Below, one piece after another: positions 1 to 12,900 of a DNA stretch of 64,000 nt. Origin of the DNA: Centropus unirufus (taxonomy: Eukaryota > Chordata > Aves > Cuculiformes > Centropidae). The notes beneath the pieces are model-generated. The model did not search any database, was not told the origin of the DNA, and saw nothing but the letters and a program-made list of their open reading frames with translations. Every line of letters begins with the position of its first letter. The first letter of the stretch is position 1. The DNA is taken from NCBI GenBank assembly GCA_013397695.1, contig VYZI01000074.1:1229600-1293599 (forward strand), given 5' to 3'. The position numbers were made by a program, and so were the translations under genes.

Positions 1-120
1 TACTTTTCATTCTAGTGATTTTCAGTTCTGTTTAGAAAAATGATTGCTCTTCATTTGAGGAAGATACTGTCACACATAACCTATATCAACTAAATATGAA
101 TTTATCATATTAGGATGGTA

Positions 121-245
121 GAATGGCCAGGCTGGAAAAGACCTTTGAGATTGAGTCCAGCTGTACCTGCCCACCACTAAACCATCCCCTTAGGCATCTT
201 GAACCCCTCCAGGGATGGGGTCTCCACCCCCTGGGGCAGCCCGTG
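121..245 (-). mobile_element. CR1 LINE fragment (3' end, antisense)
   Basis: The + strand reads ggctggaaaagacctttgag then gagtccagctgtacc and ccctccagggatggggtctccac, the reverse complement of the CR1 3' region. Confidence 0.8.
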
Positions 246-1367
246 ATTTCACTCGTGATGCTGATGTCTCTCCATGCGGTGAAGGGGCTGAGTCCTGCGG
301 GACCGAGACCTTTCCCTGCCCGTGCTTCTAACTTGGGTTGAATTGTGGTCACCCACGTCACCTCTGCCACCCTCCTCGCCCGGGTCTGTTTGTCCTGTTG
401 AGCTCTCGTACCTGAGCACCCCTGCCTTTTCTAGACAAACTGTGGCAGGTCTTCAGGAAGCTTGTAGTGGTGCCCAGGTTTTGGGAGGGTTGAGTGTGCG
501 AAGGAGCTGGGACTTGTCCCACATTTTCTGAGTGTCCAGTGAGCAAAAGGCACGTGACTTTGTTTTGCTGAACTAAATCCCATGGCAGTGTTGTGTGTTA
601 TGTTTAATTAATGTAACTGTGGTCAGCTCCTTAGTTTGCCACATGTACTGTTCACCTGATAATGTCAAACTAAAATCCTTTCTTTTAAACAGAACGGACT
701 ACTGACAGAACAAAGCCCTGTGGGGTTCAATATAATTCCTTTATTGAAGCCTCCTGCTGCGGTGGGAACTTTGCTCTTTGGAGTTAGCCCAGAAGCTTAA
801 TTTTCTCAGCATTTAATTTCAATGGACATCGTGCATTATGACAAGTTGTTACCGGGTGTACCTTTGAAAGCATGCCTATTTTTCATGATCAACAGCCATG
901 CCACATGAAAAATACCTTGATTATTTTGTTTCTAAAGAAATTGAATGGCTCTGCTTGATTTTTTTGGGCTGATTTAGTGATACTTTATGACTGCACTGAC
1001 AGTATGCAATTTATTATTTTGAATGGGCCCAAATTGCCCTCATTTTCACAATTGCCATTGCCAAATACTTACTCAGATGACTCAGTGTGATTTTGAAATA
1101 CCAGATTTTGCATCAAAACTCTTTTTAATGAAGTTTGGAAAAGAATGTCATCTACTTGTTTCAGGCAGACTTTGTGCATTACATTTACTTGTTCTGCGGC
1201 AATTTTCAGTAGCCGAAGGAGGGACCGTAGTCATGGATACTGCAGCTGTACTTAAAGAAGAAACAATTTCATGCTTTCTCCACTAGATCACACGTTCTCA
1301 GAATGAACCTTTATCTGTCCAGGCTGCTCCTTGCAGCCTCAGAGTTGGCATTTTTTAGTAGTGCGGA

Positions 1368-1775
1368 AATAGAACCACAAAATGGTTTGGGCTGCGAGGG
1401 TCCAACGATCATCTCCTCCAACCTCCCTGCTATGGGCCTGGACACCTTCCTCTAGATCAGGTTGCTCAAAGCCCCGTCCAACCTGACTTTCAACACTCCC
1501 AGGGATGAGGCATCCACATCTTTGAGCGACCTGTTCCACTGCCTCACCACCCCCATCGTGAAGAATTTCTTCCTGATGTCCAATCCAAACCTGTCCTTTT
1601 CCAGTCTAAAACCACTGCCCTGTGCCCTGGCAGTACAGGTCATGGTAAGAAGTCTCTGTCATTCTTGTAATCCCCTTATAAGTATTGAAAGGCTGCACGG
1701 AGGTGTCCTCGGAGCCTCTCTTCTCCAGGCTGAACAACCCAACTCTGTCAGCCTTTCCTTGTGTATTTGTGTTTC
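1368..1775 (-). mobile_element. CR1 LINE fragment (antisense)
   Basis: Starts with ggtttgggctgcgagggtcc-type sequence, then accttcctctagatcaggtt, gaagaatttcttcctgatgt and cctctcttctccaggctgaa. This is the standard order of antisense CR1 3' sequence, about 400 bp. Confidence 0.88.
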
Positions 1776-3878
1776 TTTTTCTCAACCTTTCTTCATGAAT
1801 GTGTCTTTCTTTTTCTTAAGGTATCCCAAGTTGCTTGGTACTGAAAGCTTCTTGCATGTGCATTATCTCTTCGGTATCCAAAAGCTAAATTATAAATGTT
1901 GCGGAGTTTCATGCTGCAACAGTGGAATAATATTTCATGTTCTTTCAGCTTATTTTATGCTGGCTGCTTAGAAATACCCAGTCTGGCTTCTTGATAAAGT
2001 AACGCTGTGAAAAAGTATACACATTGCCACTGTCAATTAAATGAAAAAAAAAAAAAGTTGAAAAACATACTTATAGCTGCTTCTTTTTAAATTTTATTTA
2101 ATCAGAACCCCCCTGCATTGTGCCCCCACCTGCCAGCTGCCTGGGTTAGTTCTCAGTGCGCACCCTTGGGTTCAGTGTTTCTGCCTGGCCCTGGCACAGC
2201 CTTGGAGCTAAAGTGGTGAAAAGGCTGTGCCTTTTGGGACAAACCCAAAGTGCCAATGTGTGCTGCCAAAGATCCTGCACCCAGTTTTGGTCTGATTGGT
2301 TAGGCACAAACCTTCCTCAGATTGTTGTTAAACTTGGTAGAATGCTAATTTTTTTTGCCTTAATAGTCAGCTTTTCTGTGTTAACGTGGGTGACTGCATG
2401 TGGTGTTGATACAGGGGGGATTGTGTTATTTTCTCTCTTAGTTCCTGCTTTGGGAAGTCTCAGTAACAGAGCTGCCTGCCTTATCCATGGCTATTCCATT
2501 GTTAGGCTTTGTTATATAGATTCCCAGCTTTCTCATAGTGACCATTTTGCTTTGTGGGTGTTCACTCCTGAATCAGCTCGTGCTGGTGTGTGCCGCTCTT
2601 CTTCTGAAGGCAAGTGCCCAGGCTTGTTGGCTATGAGGCAGTGCTGGGTCTGAAGCCTTTTCTGGTCTGTTCTGTTTTTCTTATTATTCCTCACTAATGA
2701 ACTGGTAAACCTCAATGTAGAGATGCTGCTGCCTGTGATGTGACTTCATGAGCTTTGTGTTGTATTTAATTGCCACCTCCCTTGGCAGCAGCAGAATTTG
2801 GACAACTGGCAGCAGCAGATTTCCACGTAGTCTGTTTGCTTTTTGGGTCCTAAGAAGTGAAATTCTCGAACTTTGAGCTGTTGTTCATAGCTGTCAAGAA
2901 GTGCGAAGGAGGAAAAGAACGTTTCACATAGATGGAAATCACAGTTCCTCTCTGGGAAGTTTAGAGGTGCTTCCCTCAGAGTGTCTTGAAAGTGAGTAAA
3001 GCCCGGGAGTCTGAGCATGCTACACAGCCTCCAGTCAGCTGGCGATGCTGGCCTTCGTAAACCAAGGAGCCATGATTCACTTTCACCATATCTTTATGCT
3101 TACATAAAGCAGGAGAAGGACTGACAGGACAAGTGATGTAACAGCACTTAATGAAGAGGAAGGAAAAAGGATATATAGAAAATCCAGATGATGTTGGTGA
3201 TTCTGAAGCAGAAGATTGGAGAGGGCAACTAATGACTACCCTGAATTTGGGATAGAAAAATACCTGTGTGTCCATGCTCAGTAGCAGGTACCAATCACAA
3301 AGGTCCCAAGTGAGGTTTCGTGATTGGGCTTATGTGGGTTTTGAATCTAGTATAAACTTCATCTGTTCATATTCCTGCTGTGTCGGTTTCTCTCTGGTCT
3401 TATTGTGACCTTCTTTGGAATAATTAAAGGAGAAGTCATGTAACAGTCATGAGAGCTGTCAGGATAAATCTTGTTTAAAGGTGCATATGATGTCCTTTGT
3501 GATAAAATATTGATATTATTAGTGTCCCACGTCTTGTATTTAAAGTCTGAAACTCCATTAATGACCCCTGTACTTTCCTTCATGTCTTTGGTGCAATTAA
3601 TAATGTGAAACTACTTTAGTCCCAGTGTTCATTGTTGAGAAACTCTGTGACCAGGCGACATATTTTTCATAACTTCATGCTTGTACAGCTCAGTTAAGAT
3701 TTATTCAGCGTGAGTAATTTTTATTGTGTCTTGGGTTATTAACTCCAGTGAGGAATCTAGGATGTGCTGAAAAAGATGAGTTAGCTGAAAGGAGCTCTTC
3801 ACATGTTTATGTATTTTTATACACACTGTGTATTAATGTTTTTCTTCATTTTCATGTCTTCCACTTGCTCTTTTGCAG

Positions 3879-3952
3879 CTGTCAAACGTTTGATGAAAGA
3901 GGCTGCAGAACTGAAGGATCCTACGGATCATTATCATGCACAGCCTTTGGAG
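3879..3952 (+). CDS. UBE2J1: UBE2J1 exon 2
   Basis: This 74-bp exon starts after ctcttttgcag and ends before gtttgt. Its first two bases complete a split Ala codon, then it encodes VKRLMKEAAELKDPTDHYHA and QPLE, the N-terminal helix of the UBC fold (human residues about 12-35). It ends in phase 0. Confidence 0.95.
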
Positions 3953-6900
3953 GTTTGTTCCTCTACACGTTTACAAGAGCTTGTAATTAGGCTGTGTTGT
4001 TAATATATACTCTTAAGTTCTCTGTATGCATATGTATTTAAAATGTACACACATAGATATCGGTGGACCTTTTAAAACTGATTCAATTTTTTGTTTCCTG
4101 TGATGGAAATGGGCAGCTGAATTGCACCTTAATGGTAGTGATTTTATTGCACAGCTATAGCACGTATTCCTGCTTCTCCTTGACATGACTATGTAAATCC
4201 ATTATGTTTAAGTTAAGCTTTATGCACCCAAACCTAACCTCTGGCTCAGTTGCTGAGTTGCTCAACAAAACACCTAGGTGATCTTTGAGGATTCATTATT
4301 TTGCTTACAAAATCCCTGTGAGAGACACAAATGGGTGCAATTGTGGATGCATTGTCAGAGAGAATGCTTAGATTGCCCATAAATAGTAGGTTCTTGAAGT
4401 CTTCTAAAGCCTGTTAGGTTTAGGAGGACAGTGGGGTTCTGATGGTTAGAAGCTTTAACAGAAAACCCTTCTGATTTAGCTGGAATAATAAAAATGTCAA
4501 CATTCTGTCATATTCAGTTTGGGGTTTGGTTTAGATGTTTACTGAAACGTGTAGCACACTTTACATGCTTACAGAAAATAGCACGCTCCTGGTGCTATGA
4601 AGCATACCTTACTATCAATGAGTTTTATCTGTATCTTGTGTTTCCCCTTCCTGTGGTGGAATGTAAGCTTTAATTCCTGCTATTTCTTGTAACTTACATG
4701 AAATCCTTATTTCTGAGTTAGAACAGAAATTGGCTGGGAACAGTGGAAGGTGAAAGGAAGTGCTGGAAACATTGGCAGATACCTTTCATCCTTGAAAAAG
4801 TTGTAGCTAGGTGGGCAGTCACAGCCCTGTGATACCATTGTTTAGCATCAGCTGGGAGATCATCTTCTCTGCCACCAGCTGCCACCAGGCCTCCTTAGGG
4901 CTCCTCTACTAAGAGCTGGAATTGTTCTGCTTGTAAATATTCAGGGAGTTTTGGGCATCACAAGGTCTGTTGCACGAAGTGAACCACAGAACCCCAAAGA
5001 AATAACGCTTAAAAGAAGTTATTGATGTGTCCAATAAAAACACTATTCCAAATTGCAAAATGTGTCTGTTGTGCAGTAAGGCACAGTAGCTGCTTTGAAG
5101 TTGTTCATGGAGAAGGAAAAGAGGATGGAAATTCTCTGGGGTACAAGTCAAATCCCTATGTTTGACTTGGGCATGGAAGAGGCTTTGGGGAAGCTGTCAT
5201 TTATCTTTTCATGGTGTGGGCCTCCCCTTGGTTCTCCAGAAATTATTATTCACTGGGGCAAAGACACAGTATTCCCTTAGTTGACTCAGTTTTCCATCTG
5301 TCAGGTATGAAAACTCTTGTCATAACTGATACAACTAGAGTGAAGAGCTTGACTAATGAATTGGAGGATTTCAACAAAGCCATTGTTGTAAGAAAATTAC
5401 CAGAAAGCTACTATATTTCATCCTTTTCACCACAATCTTAGAACTGTGATGCTCGTCCTACTCTCCATTTGATTGTAACCTCTTGAATCTTGTGCTGTGC
5501 GCTGTTCCTTTAGCCTGTCCTTGTTAAAATAGCTGTGTTTACTTGTCTGCTTGTCTGACACCCTCTTCCTTCTTTTGTTTTTTTTTTTACCCCCTTTGTT
5601 GGGGGCAATTTAGGATAATCTTTTTGAGTGGCACTTCACTGTCAGAGGCCCTCCAGATTCAGACTTTGATGGAGGGATTTACCACGGGCGGATAGTGCTA
5701 CCTCCTGAATACCCCATGAAACCACCCAGCATTATTTTGCTGACGGTAAGCATCTTCACTGGCTTCTCCTTTTTGTGTGATCGATTTTAACCACAGGTGT
5801 TTGAGAGCAAGATTCTTGGCATTTAAAGTGATACCTTTTTTGTAAGGAAGGTGGCAGTTAATGCTGCCAGTTTAATACCAGACATCTGCCAAGGTGCCTT
5901 TGGTGTTCTGTAATTCCAAGCTTTGCACCTAATAAATGGAAGTTTTCTTCAAGAGTAATCAGCCTGCTGATGTCCTTGTCTCTCCATGGGCCTGCTTGGT
6001 CTCTGTTGGAGGCACTGGTCGCATACAATCACTAAGGTTGGAAAAGAACTTCAAGACCATCAAGTCCAACCATCGGCCCAACACCACCATGCCTACTAAA
6101 CCACATCCCAAAGTGCCACGTCTAGACGTTTTTTTTAACTCCTTCACTTCCCTGGGAAGCCTGCTCCAATGCTTGACCACTCCTCAGTAAATAAGTTTTC
6201 CTAATATCCAATCTGAACTTCTTGTGGCACATCTTGAGTCTGTTTCCTCCCATCCTATCACATGTTACTTGGGAGAAGAGACCAGCACACACCTCGCTAC
6301 AACCTGTGGGGCAAGGGCCCACATTTGTGCATGGTTTGACAGAGCTTTTCAGGCTCTCCGCATGTGTTGTCTTTGGGTTACAGGAGCAAAGGGCAAGCCA
6401 CCATGTCACACTGGGACGTGACTTATCAGTTAATGGTTTTTTCATGCATGAATAGAAGCAGATGGGACTTGTTTGTTTAGAAAGCTGAATGCCAGTTTTG
6501 TGAGGTTAGAAGTAATATAATTATCAAGCATATAGATTTGTTTGGTGATGATTTTTACAACTTGTACCAAAACCCAAGAGTTACCTTCCAGCATGTTTCA
6601 TTATTTTCTCTTTCTTCCTTTGAAGGCCAATGGCAGGTTTGAAGTGGGGAAGAAGATTTGTTTAAGCATCTCAGGGCATCATCCTGAAACATGGCAGCCT
6701 TCATGGAGCAGTAAGTAACAATTATTTGGAGAACGTTATCCCCATCAAGCAAGTAGATCTTTAAACTGAAAAAAAGAATTCACAACGAATGTTTGTGTTG
6801 GAAAAAGAGACAAATTTTGACGGAGTAAAAGTCTGGGAAAAATTGAGAAATGTAAAGTTATGAAAGAGCAACATAGATTTGGGAATGGTATTAAATAAAT

Positions 6901-9900
6901 GTGGGGTGAAAGGGTTGAGAAACCGCTCCTCTTTGATTGGACGCACAAACATTAAGAATTCTCAGACTACTTAGACCAGTCTTGGTTTTGTGGACTTATG
7001 AAAATATTTTAAATCCTATTACTTTGCCCTGGTTTTGTGTAATCACTAAAACCAGTTTGAATAGTGGCAGAGGGGAGTACCGTCTGCTCTTAATTCCAAC
7101 ACTGCAGTTCTGAGCACTAAAGAGGAAAGGCAACACGGTCTGAGTACAGAATAACTGAATGTTTTCTGCTTTTTTTTCCTTTAAGTTTTATTATCACAGA
7201 AATTGAGGGTTAGCAGAATTCATCCAAGGTGCTATCTCTGTATTTGTATAATTACAGTTTTGCTGAGTGCAGCATGCCAAGTATTTCTTTGGATATTGGT
7301 TGCACTTTTAAAATATGTTGATGAGATCTTAGGAACTTTCCAGTGGGCTACTCTTCAACTTCTGTAAAGTCTTATGTTTCTTTCGATGAGTAGAAAAAGG
7401 CTTCTAAAGTAGGAGGTGTAAATATCTCTGTCTTGTGGTGCTTAGCGTTATGCCATATTTATTTACCAAATCTACTAGTGAAATGTCTTGAGGTCTTACA
7501 TTTCATGACTATTTAAAACAAAATTGAAGGGTAGATACTGACCAGCGAGATGTTTTAGATGACAGCTCTGTTATGAGCTGTTATTAGTGTTTAAGTGAGC
7601 TCCCTCCCCAGTACGGTGACGTAAAAGGTACCAATCCTGCATACATTGCATAAAAAACCCTACTGAGTGTGTGTGCACTCAACGGAAGAATTCATGTCTG
7701 ATAGAAAACATGCACAAAAAGAGAAATCCTAATGAATCTTCCTCTTCTTCCCCTCTATTTGTATGTTAATTCTACCTTTTTCCTTCAAAATCCATTTTTT
7801 AAGTCTGGAATTGTAGTTGATGCAGCATTTTTGTAACAACTGCTCTTTTCTTGTCTCTGTTGGCTGATGGAAGAATAAGGCCTTACCTTTACTTTGTAAC
7901 GTGAAATTTAAAAAACCAAAGAAAGCCTTGCTGTATGTCAAACCCAACAGTGCTGCTTGTATGAAATTCAGACCTGTTCCTTTAGGCAAAATGAGATTTG
8001 CAGGCACACGTCCACAGCTTTTCTGTACTGAACGTAGAGAGAGACGAAAACAGTCGTTCCTGTAACCTTGTTTGTGTCTCTGTTTTCCCATTTTAGTAAG
8101 AACAGCTTTACTAGCCATTATCGGATTTATGCCAACCAAAGGTGAAGGAGCAATAGGATCTCTGGATTATACACCAGAAGAGAGAAGAGCTCTGGCAAAG
8201 AAGTAAGCCCTAAGTTTGCTACTGTGGGTACATACGCTTGTGCTCTCTTTTAGGATAAGGCATTGAGTAGGAAGTCAGTCACTCTGTTCTCTTGCATTTA
8301 CTCCAAATGTAAAAAGCTTCTATGCTTTGTATATTTGTTTTTTTTTGAGCATTGTGCAAACTCTGAACTTAGGGTCAAACAAAGTGCTTTGAGTGGGCTC
8401 TGTTCCTTCTAGCACCATGTCGTCAGATTAGAGGTTTGTCTGAAATTCAGGCTTAGGGGTGTAATTAACTTTGTGATACAGAGGTAATTGCAGTGTGGAG
8501 GGAAAAGGCGTATGGTGGAACCGATAGCGAGTGTAAGTGGGGGAGCGGACAACCAAAACAATGATGCATTATTTCCCTTGAGCAAATAATAATGAAACAA
8601 CATCAAAAAATTCTGAGGCAGTTGCTTCTGAATAACTTTTTAGAAATTGACATAAAATTACATTTGTGATTTTGATTAAATAATTAGCTGAAGGAGTGAA
8701 GGGAAAGCAGTGGATGTGGTTTGTCTTGACTTCAGCGAGGCCTTTGGTGCTGTCTTCCTTACCATCCTCATAGAGAAGCTCACAAAGTACAGCCTAGGTG
8801 AGGACAATAAGGTGGGTTAAGAACTGGCTGAGCTGCCTGGCTCAATGGATTGTGGTAAGGAGCACGATTTGTAGCTGCAGGCTGGTCACTGCTGGAGTGC
8901 TCCAGGGGTCAGTGCTGGAGGCAGTGCTATTCAGCGACATTAACGACCTGGGTGATGTGGCAAAGTGCACCCTCAGTGAGTTTGTACCCGATACAAAAGG
9001 AGAAGCTGATTGCACCAGAAGGTTGTGCTGCCATCCAGAGGAACCTCGGTGATCTGGAGGAATCTGATCAAGTTCAATAACGAGAAAAGTGAAGTCCTGC
9101 CTCTGGGGATGAGTAACACCGGCTGACCAGCTGGAAAGGATCTTAGAAGGAGAGGACCTGGGAGCTTTGGTGGGCACCAAGCTGATCGTGAGGCAGCAGT
9201 GTAGTCTTGCAGGCCAAGGGTGTTCCTAGGCTACAGTAGGAAGGGCTCTGCCAGCACGTGGAGGGAGCTGGTGCTTTCTCTCTTCTCAACACTGTTGAGA
9301 CATCTGGAGTCCTGAGTCCAGGATGGGATTGTGTCCAGGTCAGGGCACAAGAAAGATATGGACTTACAGGGATGAATTCCAGTGCCAGAATAGTGATAGA
9401 AGGGCTGGAATTGTGGTTGAACAAGGAGAGGCTCAGAGAGCTGGGAGTGTTCAGCCTGGAGAAGAGAAGGCCATGAGGATCTTATCCATGTGTACAAATA
9501 TCTGAAAGGAACATATAAAGAAGGCAGAGATGGCCTCTTCTCAGTGCCATCCAAGACAAGAGGCAATGGGCACAAACCGAAACCCACAAAACTTATCTGA
9601 ATGCAAGAAAACATTTTTTTTTATTGTGTAGGTGGTCAAAGTACTAGCACAGGTTGCCCAGAGAGATGGTGGAGTGTAAATGTCCTTGGAGGTATAAGAA
9701 ACGTGACTGTAAACAGATCTGAGCAATGTGCTCTACTGAATTCCGGTTTGAACAAGGAGACTGGACTAAGTGATCTCCAGAAGTGCCTCCCAACCTCATC
9801 TGTACTGGGATTATCCTTAAATGTAGTCTGACATCTGGGGGCGGTTTATGGCCTGTCTCCTTTCTCCGCCTGGGGAGGAGAAGGTACTTGAAAGACCATA

Positions 9901-12900
9901 TCCCTATCTTATTAGAAAAGTTATTATATTCCAAATTGTAACTAGTACCTATTTTTGCGGGCAGGTGAGAGCTTTTTGTGCCTGTACTCTGAGCCAATTG
10001 GAAGCTGCATCCTTCCTGCTAGCGTGGCACTGCATTAAAGCTAATAAACCTCTGTGAGAGATGGGGTTTAGTGGGCTGGCCTTGATACTGTGCTGTCAAA
10101 GCTGTGTGGTTTCTTGGAGAGCTGCTTGCAGTGTGCCCCGTAGGCAAACTAAGCGTGCAAGAGAGGAATGGTAATGCTCTCACAGAAGCTGAGATTCCTG
10201 GAGTTGAGGTGCAAGCTCCTGGATCCAAATTCGTATTTGTAGGAATAGTTGGATCTTTATAATTTTAATTATTAATTTGCTGCAGATATGTTTTAAAATG
10301 GTAAGAAATTAGTAATAAAGTATAGACCTTAGCAATATGTAAGTTGGTTGTGAATATTTTCCTAAATGACACGAGGAAGGCACTGGCCCAGGTTGCCCAG
10401 GGAAGCTGTGGATGCCCCCTCCCTGGAGGTGTTCAAGGCCAGGTTGGATGGGGCCTGGAGCAGCCTGGGCTGGTGGGAGGTGTCCCAGCCCATGGCAGGA
10501 GTGTTGGAACCGGGTGGGCTTTAAGGTCTCTTCCTAAATGACAAAATATGTCTTTATAGTGTAGATAATTTTCCAGATATTTTTTCAGGATAGCATGATT
10601 TGGGGCGGGGGCAAGTACTTTTAGGCTGCTGGTCTTGACGCCGCTTGTCTCTCTCTGTGGATTGTTTTGCAATTAGTTTGTTTAAAGAAGCCCATGAGAA
10701 CGTGCTATTCTGAGCTATGTCATTTGTGGCCAGGTCACAAGACTTCTGTTGTGAAATGTGTGGAACATCTATGAAGACAGCCCTCTTACCACTAAAATCC
10801 AGAAGCGTGTCCAGGCAGGCGCACAAGGAGGCTAAAGAACTTGCCAGAAAAATTAGCTTCAAGGTGAAGTCACTTTTTTTTTTTTATCTCTGTTCTATGG
10901 AATAAAAAAACCCCAACTATTTAGGAAAAGGTTGTAAATTGCAGAAATGTTCATCATTTCATAGAGCTCCTCCGTCGCTGCGTGGAAACCTCTTATTTTG
11001 GGACATTCTGAAAGAGAAGAATAGGAGCGGGTCTCTTGCAGTGTGCCAGTTAATAAGTAGTGCATTTCAAGCACTGATTAATTAGTTTTAATTTCAGTGA
11101 TGAGCACTGTGGTAAGATATGCCTGACTATGTTGCTTTTACTTCCATGTTTTCCGATACTGGTAATTTGATTAAATTCTCCAGAATTAGTCTTATCATAA
11201 AAGCTTTAGGAGAGTTTGGGCAAAGTTAACCTAAATTTTTTTTTTTCCTTTGTGATTTGTTTTTTCTCTTTTTGGCTTATGGAAGGAATAAAACATATTC
11301 CTACTGAAAAATGCTTGCAAATTCTTTTGAACCACTCTGCAGCTGAAGATACTGAAAATTGAACTCTGGCATGGAAGTTGCTGTTACCCAAAAATGCGTT
11401 CTCTAGCTTGTGTTTCAGTGAAAGTAAGGTTTGTTGAGCCAAATTTGTGCCTTAGAAAACTGCATGTCTTGCATGCATAGTGTTGTTTTGCACTAAACTC
11501 TTAAATCGGCCGCTAAGGAAGACTGGTGTGCATGAGGGCAGGGAACTACAGTGACATAGGACATGACGATGTGGCATTGGTCCAGAGTACATTGGTCTAC
11601 ATTGGTCTACAGAGTAGAGTGCTAATATGTCCCCTTTTATCACCAAATATATTGAACTCATTAGGTCTGTGTGAAATAACACTGACGATAAACACTCCTC
11701 AAAATATTTTACACAATTGAAGACATACAGGGACAGAGTTTTAAAGTGCAGCTGCTCAGAGAAAGGATTTAGACGAGCTGCTCCTGGCTTTTTTACAATG
11801 TGTGAACTTGTATTGTTAATTGTTAAAAAGTGTAGGGTTAATTTTTGCTTAAGAACTCCTAATCTTCATCACAGAATTTCTAGAAATATCAGAGTGCAAG
11901 TATTTCTATTTTAGAAAGAACTTTTTAACATAACCTTTTAAAGTTTTCAAATGAGAGATTTAGGGATATGAATTTCTAAGGAATACTGGTGTTTCCTATA
12001 TATCCACATACTTTATGTCCTAACAGCAAGCACTCAGCTAGGCAAAAATTAACAAAGCCTCAGGTTTCTGCAGCCTCTCACAATCCATTGTGGGGTTTTT
12101 TACAGGGTAAATCAGTTCTGTGCTCTGTTTCTGCCTTTCCTCCCTTTCTCAAATCAAATTTTAGGGATTGTTTTTTTAAGCTGCCTGCTTCTCTGCTTTC
12201 CTTGACTTTGTTATTGTTTATTTGGTTGATATTAGGATGAGGCATTAGATTGATGTGTTTGTAGTAGACTGGTAGTATGGATTACTAGCAGGGAATGCAA
12301 AATTTTTTAATCACCTGGATATATTCCATGTCAATTTATGGGTAAGCTTTAACGTGAGATTGCTGACTGAGTGTATAATTCGTGAGAGCCTCTCTACCAA
12401 CAAACATACTATCAATCTCTGCTTTATCTTGATCATTAAAGAATAGATTCCTTAACCTTATCTAAATGATCCTGGGATTATGAGAAATTATTTCATACTA
12501 GCCTTAAGCAAAATGATAACTTTTACGAAACCCTCATGTGTGGTATTGAGAAAGGAATGTAAAATTCGGGAGGAAAAAAGGTAACAAACTACATTTCCCC
12601 ATTAGAGTTTTCCTGCATTTGTGAGCCTCCCCCTTCACTCCTGTCTATTTGAATAGAAAAATCACATTTTTAAAATCAACTTTCCATTGACTTGCAGATT
12701 GTTTTGTGCATTTTAGGTGCTCTATACCAGAAGTCCCATCCCACAAAGAATAAAAAAGGTAGATGACTGACAGCGTAGGCATTACTGTCAAACAATATGC
12801 CTTATCTACTTATTGCCATCACAAAACATATTTTGCGCTAAAATTGATTCTTCACTCACTCTCACTATTACATAGAAATACATATATATATATTGATTAT

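Larger units (their letters stand above)
1..3878 (+). other. UBE2J1 intron 1 (presumed), non-coding
   Basis: No UBE2J1 exon 1 was recognised here; it would have to encode a short N-terminus ending just before VKRLMKEA. The stretch holds two CR1 fragments (about 121-245 and 1368-1775) and otherwise unremarkable AT-rich sequence. If the true first exon were inside this stretch, it was missed because it is only about 11 codons long. Confidence 0.6.
8203..10733 (+). other. UBE2J1 intron between exons 5 and 6
   Basis: 2.5-kb intron, almost half of it CR1-derived: a long sense-orientation CR1 body (about 8690-9811) and a short CR1 piece (10372-10530) flanked by a 13-bp direct repeat. The remainder is AT-rich and non-coding. 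Confidence 0.85.

Noticed and set aside
1462..1971. 169-codon + strand ORF
   Set aside because: Its first half is antisense CR1 3' sequence; the rest is low-complexity and T-rich.
8798..9614. ORFs on both strands suggestive of a gene between UBE2J1 exons 5 and 6
   Set aside because: They are pieces of a decayed CR1 LINE and its antisense.
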